DNA of 60,000 nt. Origin: Lineus longissimus (taxonomy: Eukaryota; Nemertea; Pilidiophora; Heteronemertea; Lineidae). Below, piece after piece: positions 44,421 to 53,800 of this stretch (within the stretch, counting starts at the first letter, position 1; each line of letters opens with the position of its first letter). The stretch spans positions 14,696,001-14,756,000 of the forward strand of contig NC_088314.1 of the NCBI RefSeq assembly GCF_910592395.1, in the 5' to 3' direction. The notes beneath the pieces are model-generated. The model made no database searches. It was not told the origin of the DNA and saw only the letters and a program-made list of their open reading frames with translations. Made by a program: the position numbers and the translations under genes.

Positions 44421-45200
44421 ATCCTGTCTAGGGGGGGGCAGCATTTTCCCTATGGCCGTAAGGAACCGAACTCCAACGTAAATGAAGTCTTGGGATGGTA
44501 TGAATTCTGACTTTGTTTCGTTGATAATCCAACCTGCGGAAACTACTTTTTGCTTTAGAACCTGAAGTTGTTGCAGTAGTAGTTCCCGCGATTTGCAACG
44601 GATTAGCCAATCGTCTAGGTAGTGATGGAGCTTGAACCCCATCACGTGAAAGGGAGCGACGAAGGCTGTGACTATCATCGTAAAAATTAGGGGTGCCGAT
44701 GCCAGACCGAATGGCAGGGCCCTGAATTGATACGTCTTTCCTTCGTAATGGAATCGAAGGAAGTGTTGATAGTCTGGATGGATCGGTACATGTAAGTACG
44801 CATCCGTTAAATCCATCGATACCGCCCAATCGTTGGGCTGTATCGCCGTTGCTATAGACCTGGTGGTTTCCATCTTGAAATGAGGAACATTCAAGAAGGT
44901 GTTTAACCTGGAAAGGTCTGTGATCAGCCTCCATGTCCCTGCTTTCTTGGGAACCAAGAAAACGTGGCTGTAAAAGCCGGGGGAACATGGATTTTGAAGG
45001 ACCTGGATAGCTCGCTTCCCCAGTAATGTCGCAACCTCTGCTTGGAGGGCAGAGGCCTTGACTGGGTCCTTCGGTGGCTGAACTGGGGTTGGATATATGG
45101 TAGTCGGGGGGGGGGGGGGGGGGTACGGTTGAAATCTAGTTTCACTCCGTACCTCATCATGTTTGGGACTGGGGACCCCTTTGGGCACCAATCGTCCCAA
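44410..45200 (-). pseudogene. DIRS reverse transcriptase domain
   Basis: Minus strand. PCSPGFYSHVFLVPKKAGTW and RLITDLSRLNTFLNVPHFKM (fingers), AVSMDLTDAYLHVPIHPDY (motif A, Asp), FRALPFGLASAPLIFTMIV (motif B) and LHHYLDDWLIRCKSR (YLDD box) are all present, as is the thumb-side FIYVGVRFL. A 17-base G run at 45107-45123 (C on the coding strand) encodes the poly-Pro stretch before the domain. The domain itself is open. The frame breaks after it, near 44410. Confidence 0.85.
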
Positions 45201-45281
45201 ATGTCTGCAATTTTTTGCAGATGGCCCCCGACTACCGGAGTCGGCTCCTTTTTGCGTCCGGGAGGAGAAAGGAGGGGGGAG

Positions 45282-46370
45282 TCACTTCTTCCGGCCTGCA
45301 CCCCTTGGACGAAAGGAGTGCTTAGTCGGACCGGATCCACCCTGGTTAGAGGAAGTATTTTTCCTCTTTCGAGTCCGGCGACCCTCCGCTTCCCGTCGGA
45401 AGGATCCAGCAGGAGCAGGCTGACTAGGCGGGGTAGGCCTAGGCAGGACCTGCCTGGCGTACGGGATTGAACCCGATGCCTGCTGGGGCCTCTCTATCTT
45501 TCTAGCGTTAGGTAGAGAGGTCTTGGCCCTCTGTGTCGCAGTGGGGGCATGTAATTTGTCCAAATCTTTCTGTGCTTGAGCCGCCTCTTGTACAGAATCT
45601 GCGAACAGGAAAGAACCGTCCATAGGAGCGGTTCTTAAGGCCCCTTCCAGCTGGAGGGATCTGATGACATTGAGAGAGCCCAGTGCGGCGTCTCTACGGG
45701 GTAGGACGCTATTTGCTGCGGTCTTGGCGGACAGAGCAATAGCGTGCCTAATCGAATGTGACAAGGATGTCACAAGCGATTTTGTGTCATCAGATAGTGA
45801 CTCATTATCCTTAAGGGATCTGGGTAGGGCCAGGTTAGTGTGCTCTGCGTAGGAGAGCACCGCTAACGTGTTTTTGGCCAGACCCTCTTGTGCTCTAAGG
45901 TCTCGGTAAGCCGAGGAGGAGGTCACCCTAGGCACAAGTTGGTCCAGCTGTACATCGACCTTTAATATGGAAGTCGATGCTGCAGCTGGACAGCCGGCCG
46001 AGCTGACTCGATAATAGTCAGCGCGGTACTGCCTAACGGGAGGAAGTTGTGCCGTGAACAACTTCCCCGGTTTACACCAAGCTTCCCGTCCGACTGCCGG
46101 AAGGACAGGAATGGAAGTACGTTGGTGGGCGCCTTGGGAGTCTCTGATTGTACGCTCCAAAAGTTCAGAGACTGCTACCACCGACGGGGAGGGAGGAAGG
46201 AATTCAAGTGCCCGAGTGGAGCCCTGAGAAACCTGTGGATTGGGATCCACTTCCTGTCCCCAAAGTGAAAAGGTCGGTGTTGATAAGGCTGGCAGTTCCG
46301 GCGGGGTAGGGCACAGATCCTGCGGGAGGTACGCTCTGATCAAGGATCTGAGTGTCCTCATATCCGACAA
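45282..46370 (-). CDS. DIRS gag-like protein, C-terminal part
   Basis: Minus strand, 362 codons. It is helical and charged (LVTSLSHSIRHAIALSAKTA, NVIRSLQLEGALRTAPM) with a basic tail (RREAEGRRTRKRKN, KHSFRPRGAGRKK) suited to nucleic-acid binding. There is no zinc knuckle, as in many DIRS gags. It lies directly upstream of the RT in the same orientation. A change of frame near 46370 links it to the preceding ORF. Called by position rather than by a strong motif. Confidence 0.6.
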   Translation of the reverse strand: MSDMRTLRSLIRAYLPQDLCPTPPELPALSTPTFSLWGQEVDPNPQVSQGSTRALEFLPPSPSVVAVSELLERTIRDSQGAHQRTSIPVLPAVGREAWCKPGKLFTAQLPPVRQYRADYYRVSSAGCPAAASTSILKVDVQLDQLVPRVTSSSAYRDLRAQEGLAKNTLAVLSYAEHTNLALPRSLKDNESLSDDTKSLVTSLSHSIRHAIALSAKTAANSVLPRRDAALGSLNVIRSLQLEGALRTAPMDGSFLFADSVQEAAQAQKDLDKLHAPTATQRAKTSLPNARKIERPQQASGSIPYARQVLPRPTPPSQPAPAGSFRREAEGRRTRKRKNTSSNQGGSGPTKHSFRPRGAGRKK

Positions 46371-47565
46371 GATACTGGCCTCCTGACAGCTCCTCCTGAT
46401 TGGGGGAGCGGTAGCCTGGCTGAGAACTCTCGTTCTCAGAAAATTCCTCTAATATAGAGGAGTCGGATGGTGGGTACCCGATGGGACTAGGCACACCAGA
46501 GGAACCGGAACCCTGCTCCAGATGGCTGAGTCTATCAGTAAGACCAGCTACCATCTGGATGAGCTGGGACAGTTGCTGTCCAGACTCGGGTTCCGGACCC
46601 CACGTGCGGCTTCTCTCAACGACGGGCGGTTGAGGCGAGGGTGAGTGCATAAGCGAACCCTCGAAGCCGTATGTACGGGCGAATGGGTCTTCCGGAAGCG
46701 GAAGATGCCCATATTCTGAACCAGAGTTCAGATGTCCCCTCTGCGTAGCTCGTTCCATGGGAACGACGCCTCTGCTATGAGGAGGGGGTGGCACTTCCGG
46801 TTGGCTCCACCTAAGAGGTTGGCCAACGTAGGGAGGTGCCTGCATTTCCGGCAGGACGAAGTCCGAAACCGGAAATGCCCGTAACTCCTTCGCCGGTATG
46901 GAGCTACCGGTTGCCCTATTAGAAGGAGGTACGGAGGGCGGAAACGCTGTTACTGAAGACGCATGGCGTTTCGGAGGTGGCGTTATAAAGTCCGTCCCTA
47001 CTCTACTGTGTCTGTGAGGACTGGGGTTATTTCGCAGTAAAGACTGAGAAAAACCCCCAGTAGAGTCTTCGGTAACTGATAAACGGGAACCCGCGTCAGC
47101 AACCGGAACTGCAATCGGCGGACCGGAAGCAGGGTGCTCCCGCGGGTACAAAGGGCTTGTACTCGGGGGAGCGGACGACAGAGGAACTGGAAAGATCCCT
47201 GAGGTCCGGGGTATATTAAACCCTTGGAGACTTACTGGATGTAAGTCTCCCTTGGGACCACAGACATTGATAATGTCTGATCCCGCATCCTTCGCAGCCG
47301 CGGCCGGAACCGGAACTCGGCTGACGGAAGGGGTGGTGGTGGGAGGTTTGGTAGACCTCCGGGTTATATGCCCGGAAACGGAACCGGAAGAGGGTTTAGG
47401 CGTCTTCGCGGCCCGATCCCCACCACCAGACGCAGTCCTTTGTGGTGAGACAAAGGATGCCGTTGGAGGGGTACGCCATATAAAAAATGGTACCAATGAC
47501 AATAAAAACACTGGGAACCCCAAGTAGGCCAGAAAGGACGCAATTATTAATGGAAAGGAAAACAT
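46204..47565 (-). CDS. DIRS first ORF, Pro/Ser-rich gag N-terminal part
   Basis: Minus strand, 453 codons. It is low in complexity (Pro, Ser, Thr, Gly) with one short coiled-coil-like segment (QLIQMVAGLTDRLSHLEQG) near its end. The first 30 residues are hydrophobic (MFSFPLIIASFLAYLGFPVF), which may be chance or an out-of-place start. The last 55 codons overlap the 46370 frame, consistent with a frameshift in one original gag gene. Family known only from context. Confidence 0.5.
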   Translation of the reverse strand: MFSFPLIIASFLAYLGFPVFLLSLVPFFIWRTPPTASFVSPQRTASGGGDRAAKTPKPSSGSVSGHITRRSTKPPTTTPSVSRVPVPAAAAKDAGSDIINVCGPKGDLHPVSLQGFNIPRTSGIFPVPLSSAPPSTSPLYPREHPASGPPIAVPVADAGSRLSVTEDSTGGFSQSLLRNNPSPHRHSRVGTDFITPPPKRHASSVTAFPPSVPPSNRATGSSIPAKELRAFPVSDFVLPEMQAPPYVGQPLRWSQPEVPPPPHSRGVVPMERATQRGHLNSGSEYGHLPLPEDPFARTYGFEGSLMHSPSPQPPVVERSRTWGPEPESGQQLSQLIQMVAGLTDRLSHLEQGSGSSGVPSPIGYPPSDSSILEEFSENESSQPGYRSPNQEELSGGQYLVGYEDTQILDQSVPPAGSVPYPAGTASLINTDLFTLGTGSGSQSTGFSGLHSGT

Positions 47566-47836
47566 GCCTACTTGAATTAAACACTATTGCAATGGATCTG
47601 AGTCTTGTTCATTACAATAGAGAGGAGAATAGCCTATATAAATCTACCCTACCAAGATCAAAATAATGGAGCCGGGTCGACTAAGCTAGCTAAGAAAGGT
47701 CTATAATTAAATAGACTGGACAATACTAATGCCAAGATTAGTTTGGCGGTCTACTCCGTAGGTGAATGAACCCAAAAATCGTCTAGACTTGGCTGGTTGA
47801 ATTTGGTTTTAAATCGAATTCACGGCAGCTTTGAAA

Positions 47837-48884
47837 TGAAATGGCCAGGGCCATTGTGCTCACCTCATGTGGAGGAAAGATGGATAAAGAGCATTGTATT
47901 GTGTCATGTAGTGTTAGGTTTGATGTAGGTCCAAGCAATTACAATTTCCCCAAAATGGCCAATTTACAGTACATTCGACCTCTGTGACCTTGCAAAGTAG
48001 GTCAAATCAAAGAAGACCCGGGTGACACATCGAATGGTTGTTAGAATTAGATGTACCTATGATATAAAATTGGTGCCAATCGGGCAAGTCATTACTAGGA
48101 ATAATGGCATTTTGAAGAATTTAGGATTTGGCCGCCTCCCTGGAGGCCAAACGGCAAATCAGATTGCACCAAACTTCGATACCTGAGATCACCTGACCAA
48201 GGGGTACATGTGTACTTAATTTGTGATCAATAGTCATTGCAGTTAAGAAACGTGCCATAGTTACGGCCTGACGGCGAATTTACGCCATTTGACCTCTGTG
48301 ACCTTGACAAGAAGGTCAAATTAAAAACCTGTGTGACATATACTGTATGGTGGTTAGATGTACCCATGATATCAAATTGGTGGCAATCGGGCAAGAAGTT
48401 AAGGAATAATCACATTTTTAAGGTTTTTGGATTTTGCCCCCTGGTGGTCAAGTGGTGAATCATATTGGACCAAACTTCAGTCCCTGAGATCACCTGACTA
48501 AGAGGTAAATGTGTACCAAATTTGGTATGAATAGTCATTGCAGTTTAGAAACGTGCCATCGTTACATCCTAACGGCCAATTTACACCATTTGACCTCTGT
48601 GACCTTGAAAAGGAGGTCAAATCAAAAACCCGGAGGATATATGATGCACCTTTGCTAGAAGTACCTACCATATTTTTTTCAAAATTTCCCGACTACTATT
48701 AAGGGAGATATTGCATATTTTCACTTTTAACGTTTGGCCCCCTGGTGGCCAAACCATGAAACGAATCGGACCAAAACTTGGTCTCCAAGGTGTCATTACA
48801 TAAGGGTACATGTGTACCAAGTTTCAACTCAATAGCTCTAACAGTTACGAAACGTGCCCTGCTAACGGACGACGGACGACGACG

Positions 48885-48922
<38 letters not shown>

Positions 48923-48973
48923 ACGACGGACGCCACGGTATGGGATAAGCTCACCTCTGCTAAGAGGTGAGCT
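47837..48973 (+). mobile_element. hairpin-ended non-autonomous repeat, copy D
   Basis: 1137 bp, full length, with TGAAATGGCC and the hairpin AGCTCACCTCT/AGAGGTGAGCT at the ends, AA flanks, three subunits and the longest GAC microsatellite of the set (48866-48922). It abuts the DIRS 5' edge. Confidence 0.88.
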
Positions 48974-49169
48974 AAAAACGATGTGCTTCGTAGAAGCACA
49001 AGAGTAAAGACTGAATATGGCGGCATGAGATCGGCGCGATCTCGCTGGATCGGTCAGGGCGCCGCCTGGCGGCCGAGCTGTTAACTCAGTTCTCCCTTTA
49101 GAAAATTAAAGGGATACATTTGTGTTTGAGCCCAAATGGAGTAACATGCAAAAGTGTTCCATAGGTAAG

Positions 49170-49482
49170 TTTGAATGACACAAAATGGCCCATCAGCTGG
49201 GAAGAACGCTTTCATACCACGGATACCCCTCATTCCCTCGGACAGTGACCTCCCCTTCAAATTCAAACGCCTACAATTCCCTATAAGACCCTTTTTTCTT
49301 TGACAATCAATAAATCACAAGGGCAGACCTTTCAGCACATCGGGATAGACTTAATCACACCAGTATTCTCTCACGGAATGCTCTATGTCGCTATGTCCCG
49401 TATTGGCACACCATCCAACTTGCTCATCCACGCACCTGCACATTGCACAAGAAATGTCGTCTACCCCGAAGTTCTCCATTAA
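49170..49482 (+). pseudogene. Helitron helicase fragment, C-side
   Basis: From about 49170: AGKNAFIPRIPLIPSDSDLP, FKFKRLQFPIRPFF, then after a one-base shift near 49300 LTINKSQGQTFQHIGIDL, TPVFSHGMLYVAMSRIG and a TAA at 49480. These are the last motifs of the Helitron PIF1 helicase. It is the same strand and order as the fragment ending at 39526, and the sequence between the two sites belongs to other elements. About 50-60 codons of the middle (around LCNGTRL in relatives) are missing. Confidence 0.8.
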
Positions 49483-49937
49483 CTCCTACCATGGAACGGA
49501 CATCCAACAACAGGCCAAGAGAAAGGACCAACAACCGCTCCTCCAAACGATGCCCCACAATGGGTACTTTTGCTAGTTACCATATAACACCATGGGACAT
49601 GTGTCCGAGTACAGTCTATGCATATCCAACACAGCATAGCAATATTGAACGAGAATTCTGACTCTGTGACTGAAAATGTCCATTTGCGACTGATTATCCA
49701 GCCCCACCAATTCCCACCATTTGTGGCAGTCTAAGAAACAATATAAACATGATGATGAATTAGACATGCCCATGTAGTCGGCTAGTTGTCATTCTGAACT
49801 GGCTGCAGGCAAATAAAAGTTGAAGTCTTTCATTCATTTATTTTGGTGAATTCTAAAGACTAAATCAGCATGTTTGAATAAATAAATTTATAATTGTTTT
49901 CATTGCCTTTTGTAAATTCCTTCTTAATTTTATTTAG
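49483..49937. other. no gene recognised
   Basis: Non-coding, possibly the remaining 3' flank of the Helitron. A typical CTRR-plus-hairpin end was not identified. Confidence 0.35.
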
Positions 49938-50204
49938 CTTACCCTGAAATTCTAGACAGGGTTGGAAGAGCAACGGACCTCGTCTATTGCATGGAGGAGT
50001 GTTTGTTCGATGATGGTGTTGTTGCCCAGGACCGTACATCCCTCATAGAATTGGACAAAGATCTTCTGGAAATTGGGGCATACGCCAATGTAACACAGGG
50101 TGTGTACTATACACCGAGAGTGGAAAATGGTGGGAGACAGCTTGTTCGATTTTTTGAAAGTGGCAGCTTCAGTGGTTTTTTCCACCATAGACATAATCAT
50201 TTCG
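49938..50204 (+). CDS. isolated symmetrical exon of an unknown gene
   Basis: 267 nt between ttttatttag and TTTCG|GTGAGT, open throughout in one frame and phase 1 at both ends, so it is exactly 89 codons. It reads YPEILDRVGRATDLVYCMEE, GVVAQDRTSLIELDKDLLEI and QGVYYTPRVENGGRQLVRFF. The composition is that of a globular, conserved-looking domain. I do not recognise the family. The neighbouring exons are not evident. Confidence 0.5.
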
Positions 50205-51837
50205 GTGAGTAAATTATCCACTCTTTCAAAGTTTCAGTGTCGGTTTTTAACGCATATCAAAAGGGGTTTAATAAAAGTGTTTTTGGTCATTTGTGGCCAT
50301 TGACTGCTATTGTATCATAAATCATCATCACTAAACTGTTGTTACACCAATGACAACCAACTTTCATGTGACATGTACACTCAACGATAACCCTTAACTT
50401 CATAAACAATATGGCCGGCAGGTTGCCATCTTGAAAATTTGTATAATTCTAATTTCTATTGTCCCTACATCTGTATGCTGCATTACCACTAGTATCCCCT
50501 TTCTCAGTCACAATATAAATTCTCAGCAATAGCTGCACTATCAGACAGCTTCCTCTCTAAGATGACAAAATTGGTATCAATGACCAAAACTATTCTCCCC
50601 ATATCCACTACATTACCCAAATAAAATTGAGCCAGGGATCCACCACTGCTGGTCGGCACTGGTCGGGCACGACCGGCACACTGAAGCATGCGACCATCAC
50701 TCAGCCAAAAAGTGCATTTTCCGACCACCACTTAATTTATCACAAACACCATGAATAAATCTTTTTAACAATATTCTGTCTCAAGTAACATAATCTTGGC
50801 CTACATTTCATCTCTACCAACGAAAACAAGGTCGCACTTATTGCTATCCATAAAACAATGACATACGATCCTGTAAACAGTTAATTCCATGGCCATGTGG
50901 TGAGAAGATCTTAGTCAAAACCCGATAACCAGGAATCCATAATATACACAAATGCTTGCCATCAACTCCAACATTAGTTCCCGTTGGTTTCGAGGTTGGA
51001 GTATGAAAGGCGAGCTCATTATGCAGACCTACGTCATCTCTTGTCTGACAGATAATCGATAAATTAAACCTCACTACCACATGACCGCATGACTGTAGTG
51101 GAAGCATTGCCTCGGTCGCTGATTGCTTGTTGGGGAACCAGAGTTGTCTCCAATGACTGGAGAGCCATTTTAGTTCCAGAGATGACCGGCTAATACCTAC
51201 AATAGAAATTTGGGGCGCTGCAGTAGCTGTCATCAAAGATGAAGCGTGCAAGATCGGCTGCCGGCCTCGGGCCACTTGACAAATTTTTAAGGTGAATGAT
51301 CATTCTATTTACTGTTGCAAATTAAGAATAGTGTTGTGTTGATAAGTAATGACCTTGTTTTGATAACAAGGCTAAACATGGGTGGTCAAACCATAGAATG
51401 TCAAGTTGTAAAAGTATCGTCTGCTCATTGGATCGTCTGCTACAGTCGTCTGCTACAGTCGGACTATTGTTCATGTGTTGCTGTCTGGGCCAGCGGCCTA
51501 TTCACAAGTTACAGAGATGTTTAGGCCTAGCCTAAATGTTTAGGCCTAGCCTAGTGCATGTTATGTAGTTCTATTACTAGTACTTCAAGCCTCCTGTGAT
51601 GTTGTGCCGCTGTAAAGTTTCAAATAAAAGTCTCGCGTCCATACTTTCACTTTCATTTTACTATCTTGCCAATGGTGGTGAATACTGCATTTACCTTGGT
51701 TCTGTTTGGTTCATTCATTGGGTTGCTCTGCTAGGCATTGGCCCAGGCCTTGATCTATAGGCCATGCTTTAGGTAATTTATGTCAATAGGTAACGCCATG
51801 CCCCAATAGGCTACTTACATTGAATAATTAATTTCAG
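50205..51837. other. no gene recognised
   Basis: AT-rich non-coding sequence ending in the acceptor ttaatttcag before 51838. Confidence 0.4.
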
Positions 51838-52082
51838 ACCTGAACCAGTCTCCAACCAGCCACCAGCCACAACAGTTACAGTAGCTCAGCCACCAGCTAC
51901 AACAGTTACCGCAACTCAGCCACCAGCCACCAGCCACAACAGTTACAGCAACTCAGCCACCAGCCACAACAGTTATAGCAGCTCAGCCACCAGCCACAAC
52001 AGTTATAGCAGCTCGGCCACCAGCCACAACAGTTACAGCAGCTTAGCCAACAGCCACAGCAGCTCAGCCAACAGCCTCAAAA
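51838..52082 (+). CDS. low-complexity repeat exon, cut by repeat copy E
   Basis: It follows an acceptor. In one frame it is open for the whole stretch: PEPVSNQPPATTVTVAQPPA, then units of SATSHNSYSS. The DNA is a 30-33-bp minisatellite of CAGCCACCAGCCACAACAG. The frame change inside the repeat turns PPATT units into TSHNSYS units. It is entered by repeat copy E at 52083. It could be part of a mucin-like or disordered protein, or non-coding satellite. Confidence 0.3.
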
Positions 52083-52418
52083 TGAAATGGCCAGGGCCAT
52101 TGTGCTCACCTCATGTGGAGGAAAGATGGATAAAGAGCATGGTATTGTGTCATGTAGTGTTAGGTTTGATGTAGGTACAAGCAATTACAATTTCCTCAAA
52201 ATGGCCAATTTACAGTACAGTCGACCTCTGTGACCTTGAAAAGTAGGTCAAATCAAAGAAGACCCGGGTGAAACATTGAATGGTTGTTATAAAAAATAAT
52301 AATAATAAATAATAATAGAATTAGATGTACCAATGATATAAAATTGGTGCCAATCGGGCAAGTAATTACCAGGAATAATGGCATTTTGAAGAATTTAGGA
52401 TTTGGTCCCCTCCCTGGA
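52083..52418 (+). mobile_element. hairpin-ended repeat, copy E (3'-truncated)
   Basis: The first 330 bp or so of the repeat, with an extra AATAAT microsatellite at about 52290-52315. It stops at CCCTCCCTGG where BEL/Pao-like sequence begins. Confidence 0.8.
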
Positions 52419-52618
52419 TTAGTGGTCTCTCCGACCGGATATAGTGAACATTCGTTAGGATTATCTCCAGTTTGAACATTCGTTATAGGATTAATCCGTA
52501 AATTCGTTAGGATTAATACTCGGACTAGCTTGTGATCGACAACTTCGAAAAGGATAGATTCCTAAGAATAAGGATATTTATAGTGACAGTGATATAGTGT
52601 TCTGATTTCATATACAAA

Positions 52619-53800
52619 ATGACGTCGGGTAAGGAAACAAACCCAGGAGTCGATGAACCGGAACCTGAAAAGGCAGCCGCAACGGGAGGTGACCCAGGAG
52701 CGGTTGTGGGACTCAAAAAGCGAAAGAAAGTGTTGAAAGCAAAGCTGACGAGGGCGCGGTTTGAAATAACCAAACTCCTGACGGAAGAGAATCGAGTAAG
52801 TGACATTCAACAAATATTAAAGTGTGTCAATCTAATTAGTGAAGAACTTTCAGAAGTTTTGGACGAGCTCCAAGACATTGATCATGCCAAGGCAGAGAAG
52901 TACGAACATGAGAATGATCAAATCAAGGAAACGTGCAACAACATACTGGAAACATCAACGAAGTATGTTGTCGCTCAATCGGGACACTGTGAGTCAAAAT
53001 CACCAGCCAAATCCAAATCCCCGGCCAAATCTAAGCCGGATTTGGAATCGGATGACGAGGAGGAGGATACCATATTCTGCCATTTCTGTCATTTAATAGA
53101 CAGTCAAAATCATCCGAACCGACAAAAAAGCCATTAGACAGGGATATGCTTCACCAGTTGAAGCGGGTATCCATATTGAACTTTACTGGCGTAAAAAGTG
53201 ACTATCGATTGTTTAGGGACGCATTTGATGAATGTATAGACAAATCATCATCGTCAGCAGCATACAAGATGCTGCAACTAAGGCAGCATCTGAAAGGAGA
53301 TGCTCTGAAGTCTGTGGAAGGATTGCCAGCTTCAGAGATAGGATACAGCACAGCCCTGAAGAAGCTGGAGAAGAAATACGGAGGTGAGAGGCGCTACCTC
53401 CTGATGCACCTAGACAGCATTAGAATGATGAAACCAATTCTGACGGAGGACCTGAAGCAGCTTGAGGACTTCAGCGACAAACTTGAACTAGCAATTGTTA
53501 GCCTTCGAGAAAATAAAAGGAGTGACGAATTCCAAAAGGCTAGCATGTTTTATTGTGTAGTGAAGTCCAAAATGTCTGTTTCTTACGTCACTCATTACAA
53601 GCGATGGATTGCGAGTGAGTCCAAAAGTGAAACTATTACTTCCTTGTTGGAGTGGTTAGAACACGAAATTGAGGTACGCACAGAGGCCCAAGAAGAAGGG
53701 CAGAAGTTCAGTATGCCTACCAAGCAGAAGTCACCGAAAACATACACCACATATGACAAAACCGAATCCTGTCAAATGTGCTGTATGCGACGGTGATCAT
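52619..53800 (+). pseudogene. BEL/Pao gag (DUF1759) with frameshift
   Basis: It starts with MTSGKETNPGVDEPEPEKAA and a coiled-coil segment (LKKRKKVLKAKLTRARFEIT; ISEELSEVLDELQDIDHAKA). After a frameshift near 53060 the second frame has the DUF1759 region: VSILNFTGVKSDYRLFRDAF, YKMLQLRQHLKGDALKSVEG and TALKKLEKKYGGERRYLLMH. A second frameshift near 53750 precedes the zinc knuckles. Confidence 0.8.

Larger units (their letters stand above)
42541..47836 (-). mobile_element. DIRS-type tyrosine-recombinase retrotransposon
   Basis: Minus-strand order gag, reverse transcriptase, RNase H, tyrosine recombinase, as in DIRS1-like elements. The recombinase breaks off near 42550, so the 3' end of the element is missing. 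The 5' edge lies near 47836, directly against hairpin-ended repeat copy D. Inverted terminal repeats and internal complementary regions could not be identified. Limits are approximate. Confidence 0.8.

Noticed and set aside
44428-44988. 186-codon minus-strand frame overlapping the RT
   Set aside because: Out-of-frame copy of the RT region; the motifs are in the 45200-42762 frame.
43346-45470. Several plus-strand frames across the DIRS element
   Set aside because: Antisense shadows of RT, RNase H and recombinase, which have clear motifs on the minus strand.
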